Assembly (NCBI RefSeq): GCF_003730275.1
Contig: NZ_QTTA01000010.1
Span: 465,570 to 529,569, forward strand
Source: Brevundimonas halotolerans
GTDB lineage: Bacteria; Pseudomonadota; Alphaproteobacteria; Caulobacterales; Caulobacteraceae
DNA length: 64,000 nucleotides
Direction of reading: 5' to 3'
Position numbers and translations under genes: made by a program. The notes beneath the pieces are model-generated. The model saw nothing but the letters and a program-made list of their open reading frames with translations. It was not told the DNA's origin and made no database searches. Shown here piece by piece: positions 30,941-42,804 of this stretch (position 1 is the first letter of the stretch; each line of letters starts with the position of its first letter).

Positions 30941-32253
30941 TCCGCTTTGCTCCGGGTAAAGGCGGCCTCGCCGCTGGCCTCACCGTAGACGCGGCACAGG
31001 TCCTCGAACACCCTGCCCCAGGCGAAATGGGTTTCGGCCTTGAGACGGGCTGCGCGCCCGATGGCATCCAGGTCCCGTTCGAAAAGGGCCGCTACCGCCT
31101 CGGCATAGGCGCGCGGTTCTGCCCGATCGGCCAACTGCCCGACCGTCGTGTCCACCGTTTCGGCCACCCCTCCAGCGTTGACCCCCACGACCGGACGCCC
31201 GCAGGCCATGGCCTCGAGCACGATCAGGCCGAACGGCTCCTTGTCATTAGCGTGTACGAAAGCGTCGCAGCTGGCGATGATCTTTGCCACGGCCTTGGGG
31301 TCGGTCTCATACGGCATGGCGATCACCCGGTCCTCGGGCGGCATGCCGGTGCCCGCCCCGACCAGCACCAGATGATAGGGGTCGCCCAGCAGCTGGACCG
31401 CCTCGATCAGGACATCGATGTTCTTTTCCTTGGCCGGTCGCCCTGCGAAGCAGAGCAGGCGCGCACTGTCGGGCAGGCCCAGCTGGTCCAGCAGCCACTG
31501 ACGGTCGCGGCGGTCGGGACGGAAGGTATCGATCTCCACCCCCAGCGGGCGGATGACGATCTTCGGGATACCGGCCTCCTCGAGGCGGCGCGCGATGAAG
31601 CGACTGGGAGAAACCACCGCGTCGAACTGCGAGAAGAGGCGGGCCCAGCGCTTCTCGACGGGCTTCTTGGCCCACTCTCCGAAGTGCAGGGCCGCAAGGC
31701 CCGCTGGATCCGAGTGGCAGAATCCAATCACCGGACAGCCGACCCGCTGGCCGGCCTCCAGCGCTCCCTGCCCCGGCGTATAGGGATCGCCCGCCTCGAT
31801 CACCGAAGGCTTGAGCGCCGACACCCAGGCGCCCCAGCGGCGCACAGACGACGGCCAGCGATAGCCATCGCCGAACGGCAGCTTGGCGGCATGCAGCCGC
31901 ATCACATCGTCACTCCCGACCCGGTGGCGGGCCCCCGGCACGACCAGACTGTGGGCGATATCGGGCCGGTTGTCGGCCAGCCAGGCCTTTTTGGACAACA
32001 GATAGCGCTTCACGCCGCCGGACCGGGGAGCGTACAGCATGGTCGTATCGACCAGCCGGGGGCGGGCATCCGCCGCGACCTTTTTTACGGCCTGAAAGGC
32101 CTCAGACACTTCCTCGTCGAGGCCGGGGATGAGCCGCAGTTCAGTCTCCTGAACCTCCTGCCCGCGCAGGCTTCGAGCCAGCTTGAGTCCGGTTTCCCGG
32201 CTCGATCCATCGGCCAGGGACTTCCGCTTCAGGGGGGACTTTGACTTTACCAT
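30937..32253 (-). CDS. glycosyltransferase family 4
   Basis: A 438-aa GT-B fold transferase. The N-terminal half carries the glycine-rich acceptor segment APRSGGVKRYLLSK. The C-terminal half carries the nucleotide-sugar segment FAGRPAKEKNID and the GT4 EX7E motif in KEPFGLIVLEAMACGRP. The first 60 residues are basic and may be a membrane-peripheral extension, or the start may be further in. Acceptor and sugar are unknown. It forms an operon with the periplasmic phosphatase. Confidence 0.85.
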   Translation of the reverse strand: MVKSKSPLKRKSLADGSSRETGLKLARSLRGQEVQETELRLIPGLDEEVSEAFQAVKKVAADARPRLVDTTMLYAPRSGGVKRYLLSKKAWLADNRPDIAHSLVVPGARHRVGSDDVMRLHAAKLPFGDGYRWPSSVRRWGAWVSALKPSVIEAGDPYTPGQGALEAGQRVGCPVIGFCHSDPAGLAALHFGEWAKKPVEKRWARLFSQFDAVVSPSRFIARRLEEAGIPKIVIRPLGVEIDTFRPDRRDRQWLLDQLGLPDSARLLCFAGRPAKEKNIDVLIEAVQLLGDPYHLVLVGAGTGMPPEDRVIAMPYETDPKAVAKIIASCDAFVHANDKEPFGLIVLEAMACGRPVVGVNAGGVAETVDTTVGQLADRAEPRAYAEAVAALFERDLDAIGRAARLKAETHFAWGRVFEDLCRVYGEASGEAAFTRSKAE

Positions 32254-32283
32254 GATCGCCCGTAACCCCAGCGGAGGGCAATC

Positions 32284-32466
32284 TCAAGTCTCGTCCGTAC
32301 CCGGCAGATCCTCGTCAATCTGTCGCCCCCTTCGACCAAGGGCTTCCCGGATCAGGACCTCGACCTGGGCATTGACCGAGCGAAACTCGGCAGCGGCCAA
32401 CCGCTCGACCGCCGCCATGACCTTGGGCGATGTCCTGAGCAGGAAGGCTTTCCGGTCTTTCGGCAT
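32284..32466 (-). CDS. small ribbon-helix-helix (Arc-like) DNA-binding protein
   Basis: A 60-aa protein beginning MPKDRKAFLLRTSPKVMAAV and continuing FRSVNAQVEVLIREALGRRG. The basic strand FLLRTSP plus two helices with SVNAQVEVLI matches Arc-type repressors, which bind DNA as paired dimers. The acidic tail IDEDLPGTDET is short. It starts 9 bp after the SPFH gene stops, in one operon. It probably represses its own operon through the GATATC boxes upstream (inference). Confidence 0.75.
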   Translation of the reverse strand: MPKDRKAFLLRTSPKVMAAVERLAAAEFRSVNAQVEVLIREALGRRGRQIDEDLPGTDET

Positions 32467-32475
32467 ATCAGAGGA

Positions 32476-33381
32476 TCAGCCGTACAGCGTGCCCGTATTC
32501 ACCACAGGCTGAGCTTCGCGGTCCGCACACAGCACGACCAGCAGGTTGGACACCATGGCGGCCTTGCGGTCTTCGTCCAGATCGACGACGCCCCGGCTAT
32601 TGAGGTCCTGCAGTGCCGTCTCGACCATTTCGACCGCGCCACGGACAATCAACCTGCGAGCGGCCAGTATGGCTTCGGCCTGCTGCCGCCGTAGCATGGC
32701 CCCGGCGATTTCGGGTGCATAGGCCAGGTGGGCGATGCGGGCCTCGTCAATGGCCACGCCCGCGACAGCAATTCTTCCGACCAGTTCCTCACGCAGTCTG
32801 GCAGCGACCTCTTCGGCATCAGCCCGCAAGGTCAGCTCGTGATCCTCGCCATGATCATAGGCATAGTGTGAGGCCATATCGCGCAGGGCGGTGTCCACCT
32901 GAATGTTCACGAAGGCCCGGAAATCATCGACATCGAACAGGGCCTGGGCCGAATCCTCGACACGCCAGACGACGTTGGCCGCGATCTCGATCGGATTGCC
33001 GCGTCTGTCGTTCACCTTCAGCTTGTCGCTGGTCAGGTTTCGGACGCGCAGACTGATCTTCTTGCGCGAATACCAGGGCAGCACCCAGCGAAGTCCCGTC
33101 TTGCGATCGGTGCCGCGATAGTCCCCGAACAGCAGGATGGCCATCCCCTCGTTCGGCTGCAGGGCATAGAGCCCGCACAGCAGGATGAACCCCAGCGACA
33201 GAAGCAGAATGCCCCCGACCACATTGAGCGGCGAGTCGGGCTGGGCGAAGACCGCCAGGGCCCCCGCCACCATCAGGGCCAGCGACATCAGCAGCATCAG
33301 AATGCCGTTGCCCGTTCGGGCCGGATGCTCGCGCGACAGGGAATGCGAACCCGTCGGCGATCGGGATTGAGCGTCGGACAT
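32476..33381 (-). CDS. SPFH (band 7) domain membrane protein
   Basis: A 301-aa protein. Two hydrophobic segments near 25-45 and 50-70 anchor it. The SPFH core follows, with [34 protein letters not shown] and [20 protein letters not shown], then a helical region ([26 protein letters not shown]). Start [10 protein letters not shown] has a strong Shine-Dalgarno (GGAGGG) upstream; an in-frame start 11 codons earlier lacks one. Such proteins build membrane microdomains or protease scaffolds. Its only partner is the RHH regulator behind it. Confidence 0.85.
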   Translation of the reverse strand: MSDAQSRSPTGSHSLSREHPARTGNGILMLLMSLALMVAGALAVFAQPDSPLNVVGGILLLSLGFILLCGLYALQPNEGMAILLFGDYRGTDRKTGLRWVLPWYSRKKISLRVRNLTSDKLKVNDRRGNPIEIAANVVWRVEDSAQALFDVDDFRAFVNIQVDTALRDMASHYAYDHGEDHELTLRADAEEVAARLREELVGRIAVAGVAIDEARIAHLAYAPEIAGAMLRRQQAEAILAARRLIVRGAVEMVETALQDLNSRGVVDLDEDRKAAMVSNLLVVLCADREAQPVVNTGTLYG

Positions 33382-33404
33382 TTTCACCCTCCAGACAGAG
33401 CAAA

Positions 33405-33430
33405 ATGATATCACCTCGATATCTTATCAT
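33405..33430. promoter_or_regulatory. tandem GATATC boxes and inverted repeat upstream of SPFH-RHH operon
   Basis: Two GATATC hexamers at 33407-33412 and 33418-33423 are 11 bp apart, one helical turn. They sit inside a wider inverted repeat, ATGATA (33405-33410) with TATCAT (33425-33430). The AT content stands out from the surroundings. The array lies 24-49 bp before the SPFH start, in the promoter zone, and suits side-by-side binding of RHH dimers. Confidence 0.6.
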
Positions 33431-33580
33431 GCAAGCCACAACCGGCACCCCAAGTCGCCAAATCGACCTCTCGGCCTTGCATTCGCCTCAAATTCGGGAA
33501 ACTTGGGACAGAACCGTTGCCATCCTGCTAGATGGTCTGAATCTAACGGCTCGCGAGTTTCCACGAGGGGTTTGTTCCGA

Positions 33581-36500
33581 ATGCGTTATCTGTATGCGAC
33601 CGCAGCGGCGATCGCTCCCCTTCTCTTCGCCTGCGGCGCCAACGCCCAGGTGGCCATTGATTCCTCGCGCACGACGCCGATCACGACGGCCAACCCTGCG
33701 GGCAACGGCCCCGATGACATCATCATCACTTCCGGCGGCACCATCATTCTGGCGTCGGGCACGGCTGTTACCGTCAATTCCAGCAATGACTTCTCGATCA
33801 ATGCCGGCGGCAACATCACGATGTCGAACACCGCAAGCGGTTCGACCGCCATCCTGATCGAGGGCGGCAATACGACGGACATCACGGTTGCGGGGTCCAT
33901 CATCGTCGGCGACGACATGGCCGAGAGCACTGATGCTGACGGGGACGGCGATCTGGATGGCCCGTTCGCCACGGGGTCCAACCGCTTTGGTATTCGGCTC
34001 GATGGCGCCGGCGCGATGAGTGGCAACGTCGTCCTGCAGAACGGCGCGACCATGCTGGTCGAGGGGAATGACTCATTCGGCATCTCCCTGGAAAGCGACC
34101 TCATTGGCAACCTGACCAGTCATGGCACCATCCGGGTCATCGGCGACAACAGCATGGCTGTGCGGGCGCTCGGCACCATCGACGGCACTGTCTATCTGGG
34201 CGGCAGCATTTCGACCGTCGGCGGTGGTTCGACAGCGATTGGCATGTTCGGCGACGTTACGGGCGGCCTCAATATCCAGGGCTCGATATCGTCAACCGGA
34301 TATCGCTATACGAGCCGCCCGAACGATACGTTCATCGCCAATCTTGATGCCGACGACCTTCTGCAGGGAGGTCCCTCCGTGATCATCGCCGGCAATGTTG
34401 CCGGCGGCGTGACCTTCGGCCGCCCTCCCGCTGACAACGATGAGAACGAGACCGATGAGGACGGCGACGGCATTGCTGACGCCGACGAAGACGGCGCCCA
34501 GATCAATGTTTTTGGCGAAGCCCCGGCGATCCTCGTCGGCTCCGACACCCAGACGATCACGCTTGGCCTGGCCGGTACGGGCGACCTTGCCTACGGATTC
34601 ATCAATCAGGGCTCCGTCAGCGCCCAGGGCGTGTATGACGGCATAGAGGCCAACGGAATTCGTTTCGGCCTGGCAGGCGGCCAGGACGTCATAATCGAGG
34701 GCGGCATCCTTAACTCCGGGTCGGTCGCGGCCCTGGCCTACGATGCCAACTCCGTCGGTGTGCGGCTCTCGAGCGGCGTGACCACGCCCGTGTTCATCAA
34801 TGACGGATCGCTCACGGCGGCTTCGGCCTCCGACCTGAACACGACGGTGACGACCCTGCTGATCGAAGCCGGCGCCAGTCTGCCGACGTTCGTCAACAAC
34901 GGACAGTTCCTGGCCTCGTCAGGTGGCGGCACGGCCGACCTCACCGCCCTGCTCGACCTCAGCGGCACCCTGACATCGATCACGAACACCGGCTCGATGC
35001 AGTCCAACATGTTCGCCAATGAGAACGGCGATCCGATCACCGGCACCACGACCCTGATCAATGTTGAAGCCAACACCACGGGCGTGACGATTATCCAGGA
35101 CGGAATCGCCGCGACACCGACCACCGACAATCCGGATACGGATGGCGACGGCGTCCTTGATAACGACGAGCCCTCGATGGTCGGCGCCATCCGACTTGGC
35201 TCGGGCGCGGATGTGGTCGATATCCGTAACGGCACGGTGCTCAGCGACATCTCGTTCGGCGACGGTCTGGACACCCTGTCGATCACCGGTGGAGCCTTCG
35301 TCCGCGGCAACCTTACGGACAGCGACAGCCTGCTGGATATCTCCGTCGCCGATGGCGTTCTGGATCTCAGCCAGACGACCATCATGGACATCTCGAACCT
35401 GACGATCGGCAGCGACGGACGTTTCGTCGTCAGCATCGACGGTGACAACAACACTGCTTCCGGCTTTAATGTATCCGGAACCGCGACGATTGAAGACGGC
35501 GCCGAACTGGGCGTCAGGTTCACCTCCCTGATCAACGGCAACGGCACCAGCCGCTTCACCGTAATCGACGCGGGAACCCTCAATTTCGGCAACCTCGATC
35601 TGGATGCCATCTCGGACAACGCGCCCTACCTGTTCATTCTGGATGCGGGCGCAGACCTTCCGAACAATGAGGTCTACGTCGATGTTCGCCGCCGGACGGC
35701 AGAGGAAGCCGGCTTCATTTCCGTCGAGGCCTCTGCCTACGACGCCATCTATGACGCGCTGGACCGTGACTCCGGTATCCTGACGGCCTTCATCAACCAG
35801 ACCGGCCGCGACGGGTTCATCAATCTGTACGAGCAGATGCTGCCTGACCATTCGGGTGGCCCGCTGCTTTCTCTGGCCAGCGGGGTAGACGCCGTCACGC
35901 GCGCCCTGGTGGGCCGCAATGCCTCGGCCCAGCCGGGTGAAACCAGCGCCTGGGTTCAGGAAATCACCTTCTACGCCGACAAGGACAAGACCGACACCTA
36001 CGGCTTCCGGTCCGAGGGCTTCGGCGTCGCGGGTGGTGTCGAATACGGCACGACCAACGGCGCACTGGGCGTCAGTATCGCCTTCACCTCTTCCGACCTC
36101 GAAGACCCTGAGTCCGAGGCCGAGGAGAACCTGACCGCCAATCTGGTCGAGCTGGGGCTCTACTGGCGTGCCCAGGGCCAATACTGGACGACCTGGGCCC
36201 GGGCTGCCGCCGGCTACGCCTCGTTCGAGGCCGACCGTCAGTTCGTCGGGGGTGGGCTGAACATCCGGAATGAGTCGAGCTGGAACGGCTTCACCCTGGC
36301 CGCCGCCGGTGGCGCGTCCTACGAGCGCGAATACGGCCGGTTCACCCTGCGTCCCGAGGTCTATGCCGAATATTTCTCGCTGAGCGAGGATGCCCGCGAA
36401 GAAGTTGGCGGCGGGGCCGGGTTCGACCTGATCATCGATGAGCGGGATGGTCACATGTTCTCGGCCGTGGCTGCCATGAACATTGCCTACACAATCGACG

Positions 36501-36763
36501 AGGACAGCTGGCTCAAACCGGAATTCCGCATCGGCTGGCGTCAGAACATCTCGGTCGATCCGGGATCCACGATTGCCCGTTTCGCCAGCGGTGGCCCGTC
36601 GTTCAGCCTCGACCCCGATACCATTGAGGGCGGTGGCCCGATCATCGGCGTCCGTCTGAATGTCGGCAACGAACTGGGCATGCTGAGCGTCAGCGCGGAT
36701 GCCGAAATGATCGGCGACTACATGCGCTACATGCTGCTGCTGCGGGCCAGCTTCCGCTTCTAG
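33581..36763 (+). CDS. autotransporter with TSP3-like calcium loops
   Basis: A 1060-aa type V secreted protein. Start MRYLYATAAAIAPLLFACGA gives a signal peptide cut near NAQ; the upstream in-frame ATG only adds non-signal residues. The passenger (to about residue 770) is a beta-helix-like, Gly/Asn/Thr-rich repeat region. It contains three acidic loops resembling thrombospondin type 3 or EF-hand sites: DADGDGDLDG, then ETDEDGDGIADADEDG, then DTDGDGVLDNDE. The C-terminal 275 residues form a beta-barrel beginning near SAWVQEITFYADKDK and ending in the outer-membrane signature ASFRF. No protease motif is visible in the passenger. Function may be adhesion or surface structure (inference). Confidence 0.88.
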   Translation: MRYLYATAAAIAPLLFACGANAQVAIDSSRTTPITTANPAGNGPDDIIITSGGTIILASGTAVTVNSSNDFSINAGGNITMSNTASGSTAILIEGGNTTDITVAGSIIVGDDMAESTDADGDGDLDGPFATGSNRFGIRLDGAGAMSGNVVLQNGATMLVEGNDSFGISLESDLIGNLTSHGTIRVIGDNSMAVRALGTIDGTVYLGGSISTVGGGSTAIGMFGDVTGGLNIQGSISSTGYRYTSRPNDTFIANLDADDLLQGGPSVIIAGNVAGGVTFGRPPADNDENETDEDGDGIADADEDGAQINVFGEAPAILVGSDTQTITLGLAGTGDLAYGFINQGSVSAQGVYDGIEANGIRFGLAGGQDVIIEGGILNSGSVAALAYDANSVGVRLSSGVTTPVFINDGSLTAASASDLNTTVTTLLIEAGASLPTFVNNGQFLASSGGGTADLTALLDLSGTLTSITNTGSMQSNMFANENGDPITGTTTLINVEANTTGVTIIQDGIAATPTTDNPDTDGDGVLDNDEPSMVGAIRLGSGADVVDIRNGTVLSDISFGDGLDTLSITGGAFVRGNLTDSDSLLDISVADGVLDLSQTTIMDISNLTIGSDGRFVVSIDGDNNTASGFNVSGTATIEDGAELGVRFTSLINGNGTSRFTVIDAGTLNFGNLDLDAISDNAPYLFILDAGADLPNNEVYVDVRRRTAEEAGFISVEASAYDAIYDALDRDSGILTAFINQTGRDGFINLYEQMLPDHSGGPLLSLASGVDAVTRALVGRNASAQPGETSAWVQEITFYADKDKTDTYGFRSEGFGVAGGVEYGTTNGALGVSIAFTSSDLEDPESEAEENLTANLVELGLYWRAQGQYWTTWARAAAGYASFEADRQFVGGGLNIRNESSWNGFTLAAAGGASYEREYGRFTLRPEVYAEYFSLSEDAREEVGGGAGFDLIIDERDGHMFSAVAAMNIAYTIDEDSWLKPEFRIGWRQNISVDPGSTIARFASGGPSFSLDPDTIEGGGPIIGVRLNVGNELGMLSVSADAEMIGDYMRYMLLLRASFRF

Positions 36764-36784
36764 GGCCGGGACGACACAGACAAA

Positions 36785-36819
36785 GGGCCGCTGGATTGCT
36801 CCGGCGGCCCTTTTCTTTT
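36785..36819 (+). terminator. intrinsic terminator of the autotransporter
   Basis: A 10-bp stem, GGGCCGCTGG (36785-36794) with CCGGCGGCCC (36801-36810) including one T-G pair, loop ATTGCT, followed by TTTTCTTTT. It lies 22 bp after the stop codon and just before the convergent tRNA-Val. Confidence 0.88.
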
Positions 36820-36820
36820 G

Positions 36821-36897
36821 TGGTGGGCGGCGAGGGGTTCGAACCCCCGACCCCCTCGGTGTAAACGAGGTGCTCTGACCAGCTGAGCTAGCCGCCC
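36821..36897 (-). tRNA. tRNA-Val (UAC)
   Basis: A 77-base cloverleaf on the minus strand with encoded CCA (36821-36823). The acceptor stem is GGGCGGC/GCCGCCC with A73. The anticodon stem CCTCG/CGAGG encloses loop TTTACAC, anticodon TAC. The T-arm contains GGGTTCGAACCC. Confidence 0.97.
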
Positions 36898-36923
36898 GTC
36901 TCCGTGGCTATGCCTGCGCGGGC

Positions 36924-37198
36924 TCAGCCGTTCAAGGCGCTTTTCAACCCTTCACCCGGTCGGAACCGGACCGTCCGCGTGGCCGGGTGGATCAGTCGCT
37001 CCCCGGTGGCGGGGTGGCGCCCTTCTCTTTCCGGCCGGTCAGCCGGAACGAAGGCCCCGAAGCCGGTCAGACGCACCGTCCGCCCCTCGGCCAGCCCTTC
37101 AGTGATGCCGTCCAGCATGGCATCGAGCGCGGCTCGCGCCTGATCGGGCGTGAGGTCGGCGGCCCGCGCGATACGACCGACCAGCTCCGGCCGCGACA

Positions 37199-37199
<1 letters not shown>
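36924..37199 (-). CDS. hup: HU family DNA-binding protein
   Basis: A 91-aa histone-like protein. It begins MSRPELVGRIARAADLTPDQ and contains TVRLTGFGAFVPADRPEREG and the DNA-arm region RHPATGERLIHPATRTVRFR. It bends and compacts DNA as a dimer. The start shares one base with the lon stop (TGATG), so it follows lon directly as in many Alphaproteobacteria. An in-frame start 26 codons upstream is inside lon and is rejected. Confidence 0.9.
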
Positions 37200-39598
<2,399 letters not shown>

Positions 39599-39701
39599 TC
39601 TACTCTCCTGGCCGACGTCGCTACGTCTGGCCCACACGGCATTTCCCGATAGCGGCGAAATACCTCCTCGTCCCCGACACTCGGCGGACATCACGGAGAA
39701 A

Positions 39702-39731
39702 GTATGTGGCGCTTCGTCCGTCGTGTTCAAG
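39702..39731 (-). promoter_or_regulatory. candidate sigma-32 heat-shock promoter of lon
   Basis: On the minus strand a perfect CTTGAA (39726-39731) is followed after 16 bases by CCACATAC (39702-39709). The heat-shock consensus is CTTGAA-N11/16-CCCCATNT; the -10 part matches five of seven fixed positions. It sits wholly in the gap between the photolyase stop and lon. Confidence 0.6.
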
Positions 39732-39760
39732 ACGGCATTGATATCCGCCCACAGACCGGA

Positions 39761-41296
39761 TCAGCGGCGAGGCGTCGCTCCGAGGGCCTCTCGACAGGCC
39801 TCGGCTTCATCGACGAGGGCCTGCCGCTGTTCGGCAGACCATTTGTCCAGCGTCCTGTAGGGCATGGCCAGCCGGGGATTGTCCCGAAGCGTTTTCCGGT
39901 TTCGCTCCAGAAAGCCCCAGTAGAGGCGGTTGAAGGGACAGGCCCCCTCCCCCGTCTTCTGCTTCACGCTGTAGCGACATCCGGCGCAGTAGTCGCTCAT
40001 CCGGTCGATATAGGCCCCGGACGCGGCATAGGGCTTTGACCCCACGATGCCGCCGTCGGCAAAGGTCGCCATGCCCCGGGTGTTCGGCATCTCCACCCAT
40101 TCGAAGGCATCGGCAAAGATGACCATGTACCAGTCGTCGACCGGGTCCGGATGCACGCCCAGCAGCATGGCCAGATTGCCCGTCACCATCAGCCGCTGGA
40201 TGTGATGGGCATAGGCATGCTGGCGGGCCTGGGTCACGACATCGGCCACGCAGGCCATGTCCGTGTCTCCCGACCAGTAGAACCAGGGCAGGTTGCGGTC
40301 GGCATCAAGGGCATTGCGATGGCGGTATTCCGGCACCTTCAGCCAGTAGATGCCTCGCACGAACTCGCGCCAGCCCAGCACCTGACGGATGAAACCCTCG
40401 ACGGCATTCAGAGGGACCCGGCCCTTGCGATACTCGGCTTCGGCCCGGCGACAAACATCCAGCGGATCCAGAAGGCCAAGGTTGAGCGACGTCGAGATCA
40501 GGCTGTGCCACAGGAAGGCCTCGCCCTCGGCCATGGCGTCCTGCCAGTCTCCGAACAACGGCAGGATGTCGGCAAGAAAGTGCGACAGGGCGAACTCGGC
40601 CTGCTCATGCGTCACCGGCCAGTCGAAGGTGTCCAGATCGCCGAAATGATCGGAGAACCGGCTCTCGACCAGCGCCATGACCTGGCGAGTGGCCGCGTCG
40701 GGCGCGAAGCGTTTGCGGCGCGGTGCCGCGATGCCGGTCGGCAGCTTCTTGCGGTTCTCGGCGTCATAGTTCCACTGCCCGCCTTCGGGCTGGTCGCCGT
40801 CCATCAGCAGGCCCGTCACGCGCCGCATCTCGCGATAGAAGTACTCCATGCGCAGCTGGCGCTTGCCCTGAGCCCAGGTCTGGAAGCGACCGGATGAGCA
40901 GATGAAGCGGCTATCCTCACACGCCTCGACGGGCACGGACAGGCGCTCTGCGACTGCATTGAGGGCCTGCTCCAGCCGCCATTCGCCGCACAGGGTCCGG
41001 ATCAGGCGGTCGCAACCGGTCTCGGCAATGGCCCGCTCGATCTCGCCCGCAATCGAGCCGGTATTGTCCGGATCGTCGAGCGCCACATAGCGGACCGTAT
41101 GGCCCGCAGCCCGGAGCCGGTCGGCGAAGGCGCGCATGGCCGCAAGGACCAGAACGATCTTCTGCTTGTGGTGGCGGACATAGGTGGCTTCGTCAGCCAC
41201 CTCGGCCATCAGGACCGTCTCGCCCGGACCGATGTCGGCCAGGGCGCTCAGATCATCGCTGAGCTGGTCGCCGAGGACCAGACGAAGCGCGCCCAC
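39761..41296 (-). CDS. Fe-S bacterial cryptochrome/(6-4) photolyase (PhrB type)
   Basis: A 511-aa cryptochrome/photolyase-related protein. N-terminal features are LRLVLGDQLSDDLSALADIG and YVRHHKQKIVLVLAAMRAFA. Four cysteines, 349 (DMACVADV), 437 and 440 (DYCAGC) and 453 (GACPFN), match the four [4Fe-4S] ligands of Agrobacterium PhrB shifted by one residue. FAD-domain segments include NLAMLLGVHPDPVDDWYMV. It should repair (6-4) photoproducts using light. It lies between clpX (9 bp away) and lon, an odd partner for protease genes. Confidence 0.93.
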   Translation of the reverse strand: MGALRLVLGDQLSDDLSALADIGPGETVLMAEVADEATYVRHHKQKIVLVLAAMRAFADRLRAAGHTVRYVALDDPDNTGSIAGEIERAIAETGCDRLIRTLCGEWRLEQALNAVAERLSVPVEACEDSRFICSSGRFQTWAQGKRQLRMEYFYREMRRVTGLLMDGDQPEGGQWNYDAENRKKLPTGIAAPRRKRFAPDAATRQVMALVESRFSDHFGDLDTFDWPVTHEQAEFALSHFLADILPLFGDWQDAMAEGEAFLWHSLISTSLNLGLLDPLDVCRRAEAEYRKGRVPLNAVEGFIRQVLGWREFVRGIYWLKVPEYRHRNALDADRNLPWFYWSGDTDMACVADVVTQARQHAYAHHIQRLMVTGNLAMLLGVHPDPVDDWYMVIFADAFEWVEMPNTRGMATFADGGIVGSKPYAASGAYIDRMSDYCAGCRYSVKQKTGEGACPFNRLYWGFLERNRKTLRDNPRLAMPYRTLDKWSAEQRQALVDEAEACREALGATPRR

Positions 41297-41305
41297 GGCC
41301 GGTCG

Positions 41306-42571
41306 TCAGGCCGCGCCGTCGGCCTTTTTCTTCTTGTCGGCATAGATGAGCAGCGGCTGCGCCTTGCCCTCGATGACCTCGGCGTTGACCACGCACTCCT
41401 CGACGCCTTCGAAGGTCGGCAGCTCGAACATGGTTTCGAGCAGGATCCCTTCCAGGATCGAACGCAGGCCGCGGGCCCCCGTCTTGCGCTTGATGGCCTT
41501 GCCGGCGACCGCGTTCAGCGCGTCATCGGTGAACGTCAGTTCGACGTTCTCCATCTCGAACAGGCGCTTGTACTGCTTGACCAGGGCGTTCTTGGGCTGG
41601 GTCAGGATGGTGACCAGCGCTTCCTCGTCCAGATCCTCAAGCGTGGCCAGCACAGGCAGACGGCCGATGAACTCGGGGATCAGGCCGAAGCGCATCAGAT
41701 CATCGGGCTCGACCTGCTTCAGCACGTCGCCCATGCGGCGCTCGTCGACTTCCTTGACCTTGGCGCCGAAGCCGATCGAGGCCCCTTCGCCACGGGCCGA
41801 AATCACCTTTTCGAGGCCGGCGAATGCGCCGCCGACGATGAACAGGATGTTGGCGGTGTCGACCTGCAGGAACTCCTGCTGGGGATGCTTGCGGCCGCCC
41901 TGCGGGGGAACGGAGGCCACGGTGCCTTCCATGATCTTCAGCAGGGCCTGCTGCACGCCCTCGCCCGAGACGTCGCGGGTGATTGAGGGATTGTCCGACT
42001 TGCGCGAAATCTTGTCGATCTCGTCGATGTAGACGATGCCGCGCTGGGCCCGCTCGACGTTGTAGTCCGACGCCTGCAGCAGCTTCAGAATGATGTTCTC
42101 GACGTCTTCACCGACATAACCGGCTTCGGTCAGGGTCGTGGCGTCGGCCATGGTGAAGGGCACGTCGATGATGCGCGCCAGCGTCTGGGCCAGCAGCGTC
42201 TTGCCCGAGCCGGTCGGCCCGATCAGCATGATGTTCGACTTGGCCAGTTCGACGTCGTTGTTCTTGGCCGCGTGGTTCAGGCGCTTGTAGTGGTTGTGGA
42301 CCGCGACCGAGAGGACCTTCTTGGCGTGGCTCTGACCGATCACATAGTCGTCGAGGACCTCGCGGATTTCCTTGGGTGTCGGCACGCCGTCCTTGGCCTT
42401 GACGAAGCCGATCTTGTGCTCTTCGCGGATGATATCCATGCACAGTTCGACGCATTCATCGCAGATGAACACCGTCGGTCCGGCAATCAGCTTGCGGACC
42501 TCGTGCTGGCTCTTGCCGCAAAACGAGCAATAGAGCGTACTTTTAGCGTCTGTACCGGCGGCTTTGGTCAT
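41306..42571 (-). CDS. clpX: ClpXP protease ATP-binding subunit ClpX
   Basis: A 421-aa AAA+ unfoldase. The N-terminal zinc finger has [17 protein letters not shown] and [10 protein letters not shown]. Walker A is [15 protein letters not shown], the pore loop region GYVGEDVEN, Walker [11 protein letters not shown], and the sensor 2 region [15 protein letters not shown]. It feeds substrates such as CtrA into ClpP in Caulobacter. Unlike many bacteria, clpX is not next to clpP: about 3.1 kb separates them. Confidence 0.97.
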   Translation of the reverse strand: MTKAAGTDAKSTLYCSFCGKSQHEVRKLIAGPTVFICDECVELCMDIIREEHKIGFVKAKDGVPTPKEIREVLDDYVIGQSHAKKVLSVAVHNHYKRLNHAAKNNDVELAKSNIMLIGPTGSGKTLLAQTLARIIDVPFTMADATTLTEAGYVGEDVENIILKLLQASDYNVERAQRGIVYIDEIDKISRKSDNPSITRDVSGEGVQQALLKIMEGTVASVPPQGGRKHPQQEFLQVDTANILFIVGGAFAGLEKVISARGEGASIGFGAKVKEVDERRMGDVLKQVEPDDLMRFGLIPEFIGRLPVLATLEDLDEEALVTILTQPKNALVKQYKRLFEMENVELTFTDDALNAVAGKAIKRKTGARGLRSILEGILLETMFELPTFEGVEECVVNAEVIEGKAQPLLIYADKKKKADGAA

Positions 42572-42672
42572 CGACCCTTCTCACTTCCACGAACCCGCCA
42601 TACGGGGAATTCGCGCTTCCTGCGAACCTGATTCCGAAACGATAGGTCCGAAGGTCTTCAAAAATTGACAAT

Positions 42673-42721
42673 CCCCTATCCGGGGCGAGGCGACAACCCC
42701 ATCCGGCCAACCGGATTGGGG
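42673..42721. promoter_or_regulatory. two adjacent dyads in the clpX-cicA divergent gap
   Basis: In the 233-bp gap between the divergent clpX and cicA starts there is CCCC-N5-GGGG (42673-42685). After it comes a stronger stem, CCCCATCCGG with CCGGATTGGGG around CCAA (42697-42721, one bulged T). No T tract follows on either strand, so they are more likely regulatory or mRNA-leader structures than terminators. TTGACC at about 42739, downstream on the plus strand, could be a -35 for cicA. Confidence 0.35.
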
Positions 42722-42804
42722 ACGATCCCTGTTTTCGACTTGACCTGTCATCAAGGCGAAGTTCTGACATAGGGATCAGACCTGCCCGCCGCCAGACCCG
42801 ATGA

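Noticed and set aside
34919..36454. 511-codon minus frame opposite the autotransporter
   Set aside because: Antisense shadow of the beta-barrel and passenger; no recognisable fold.
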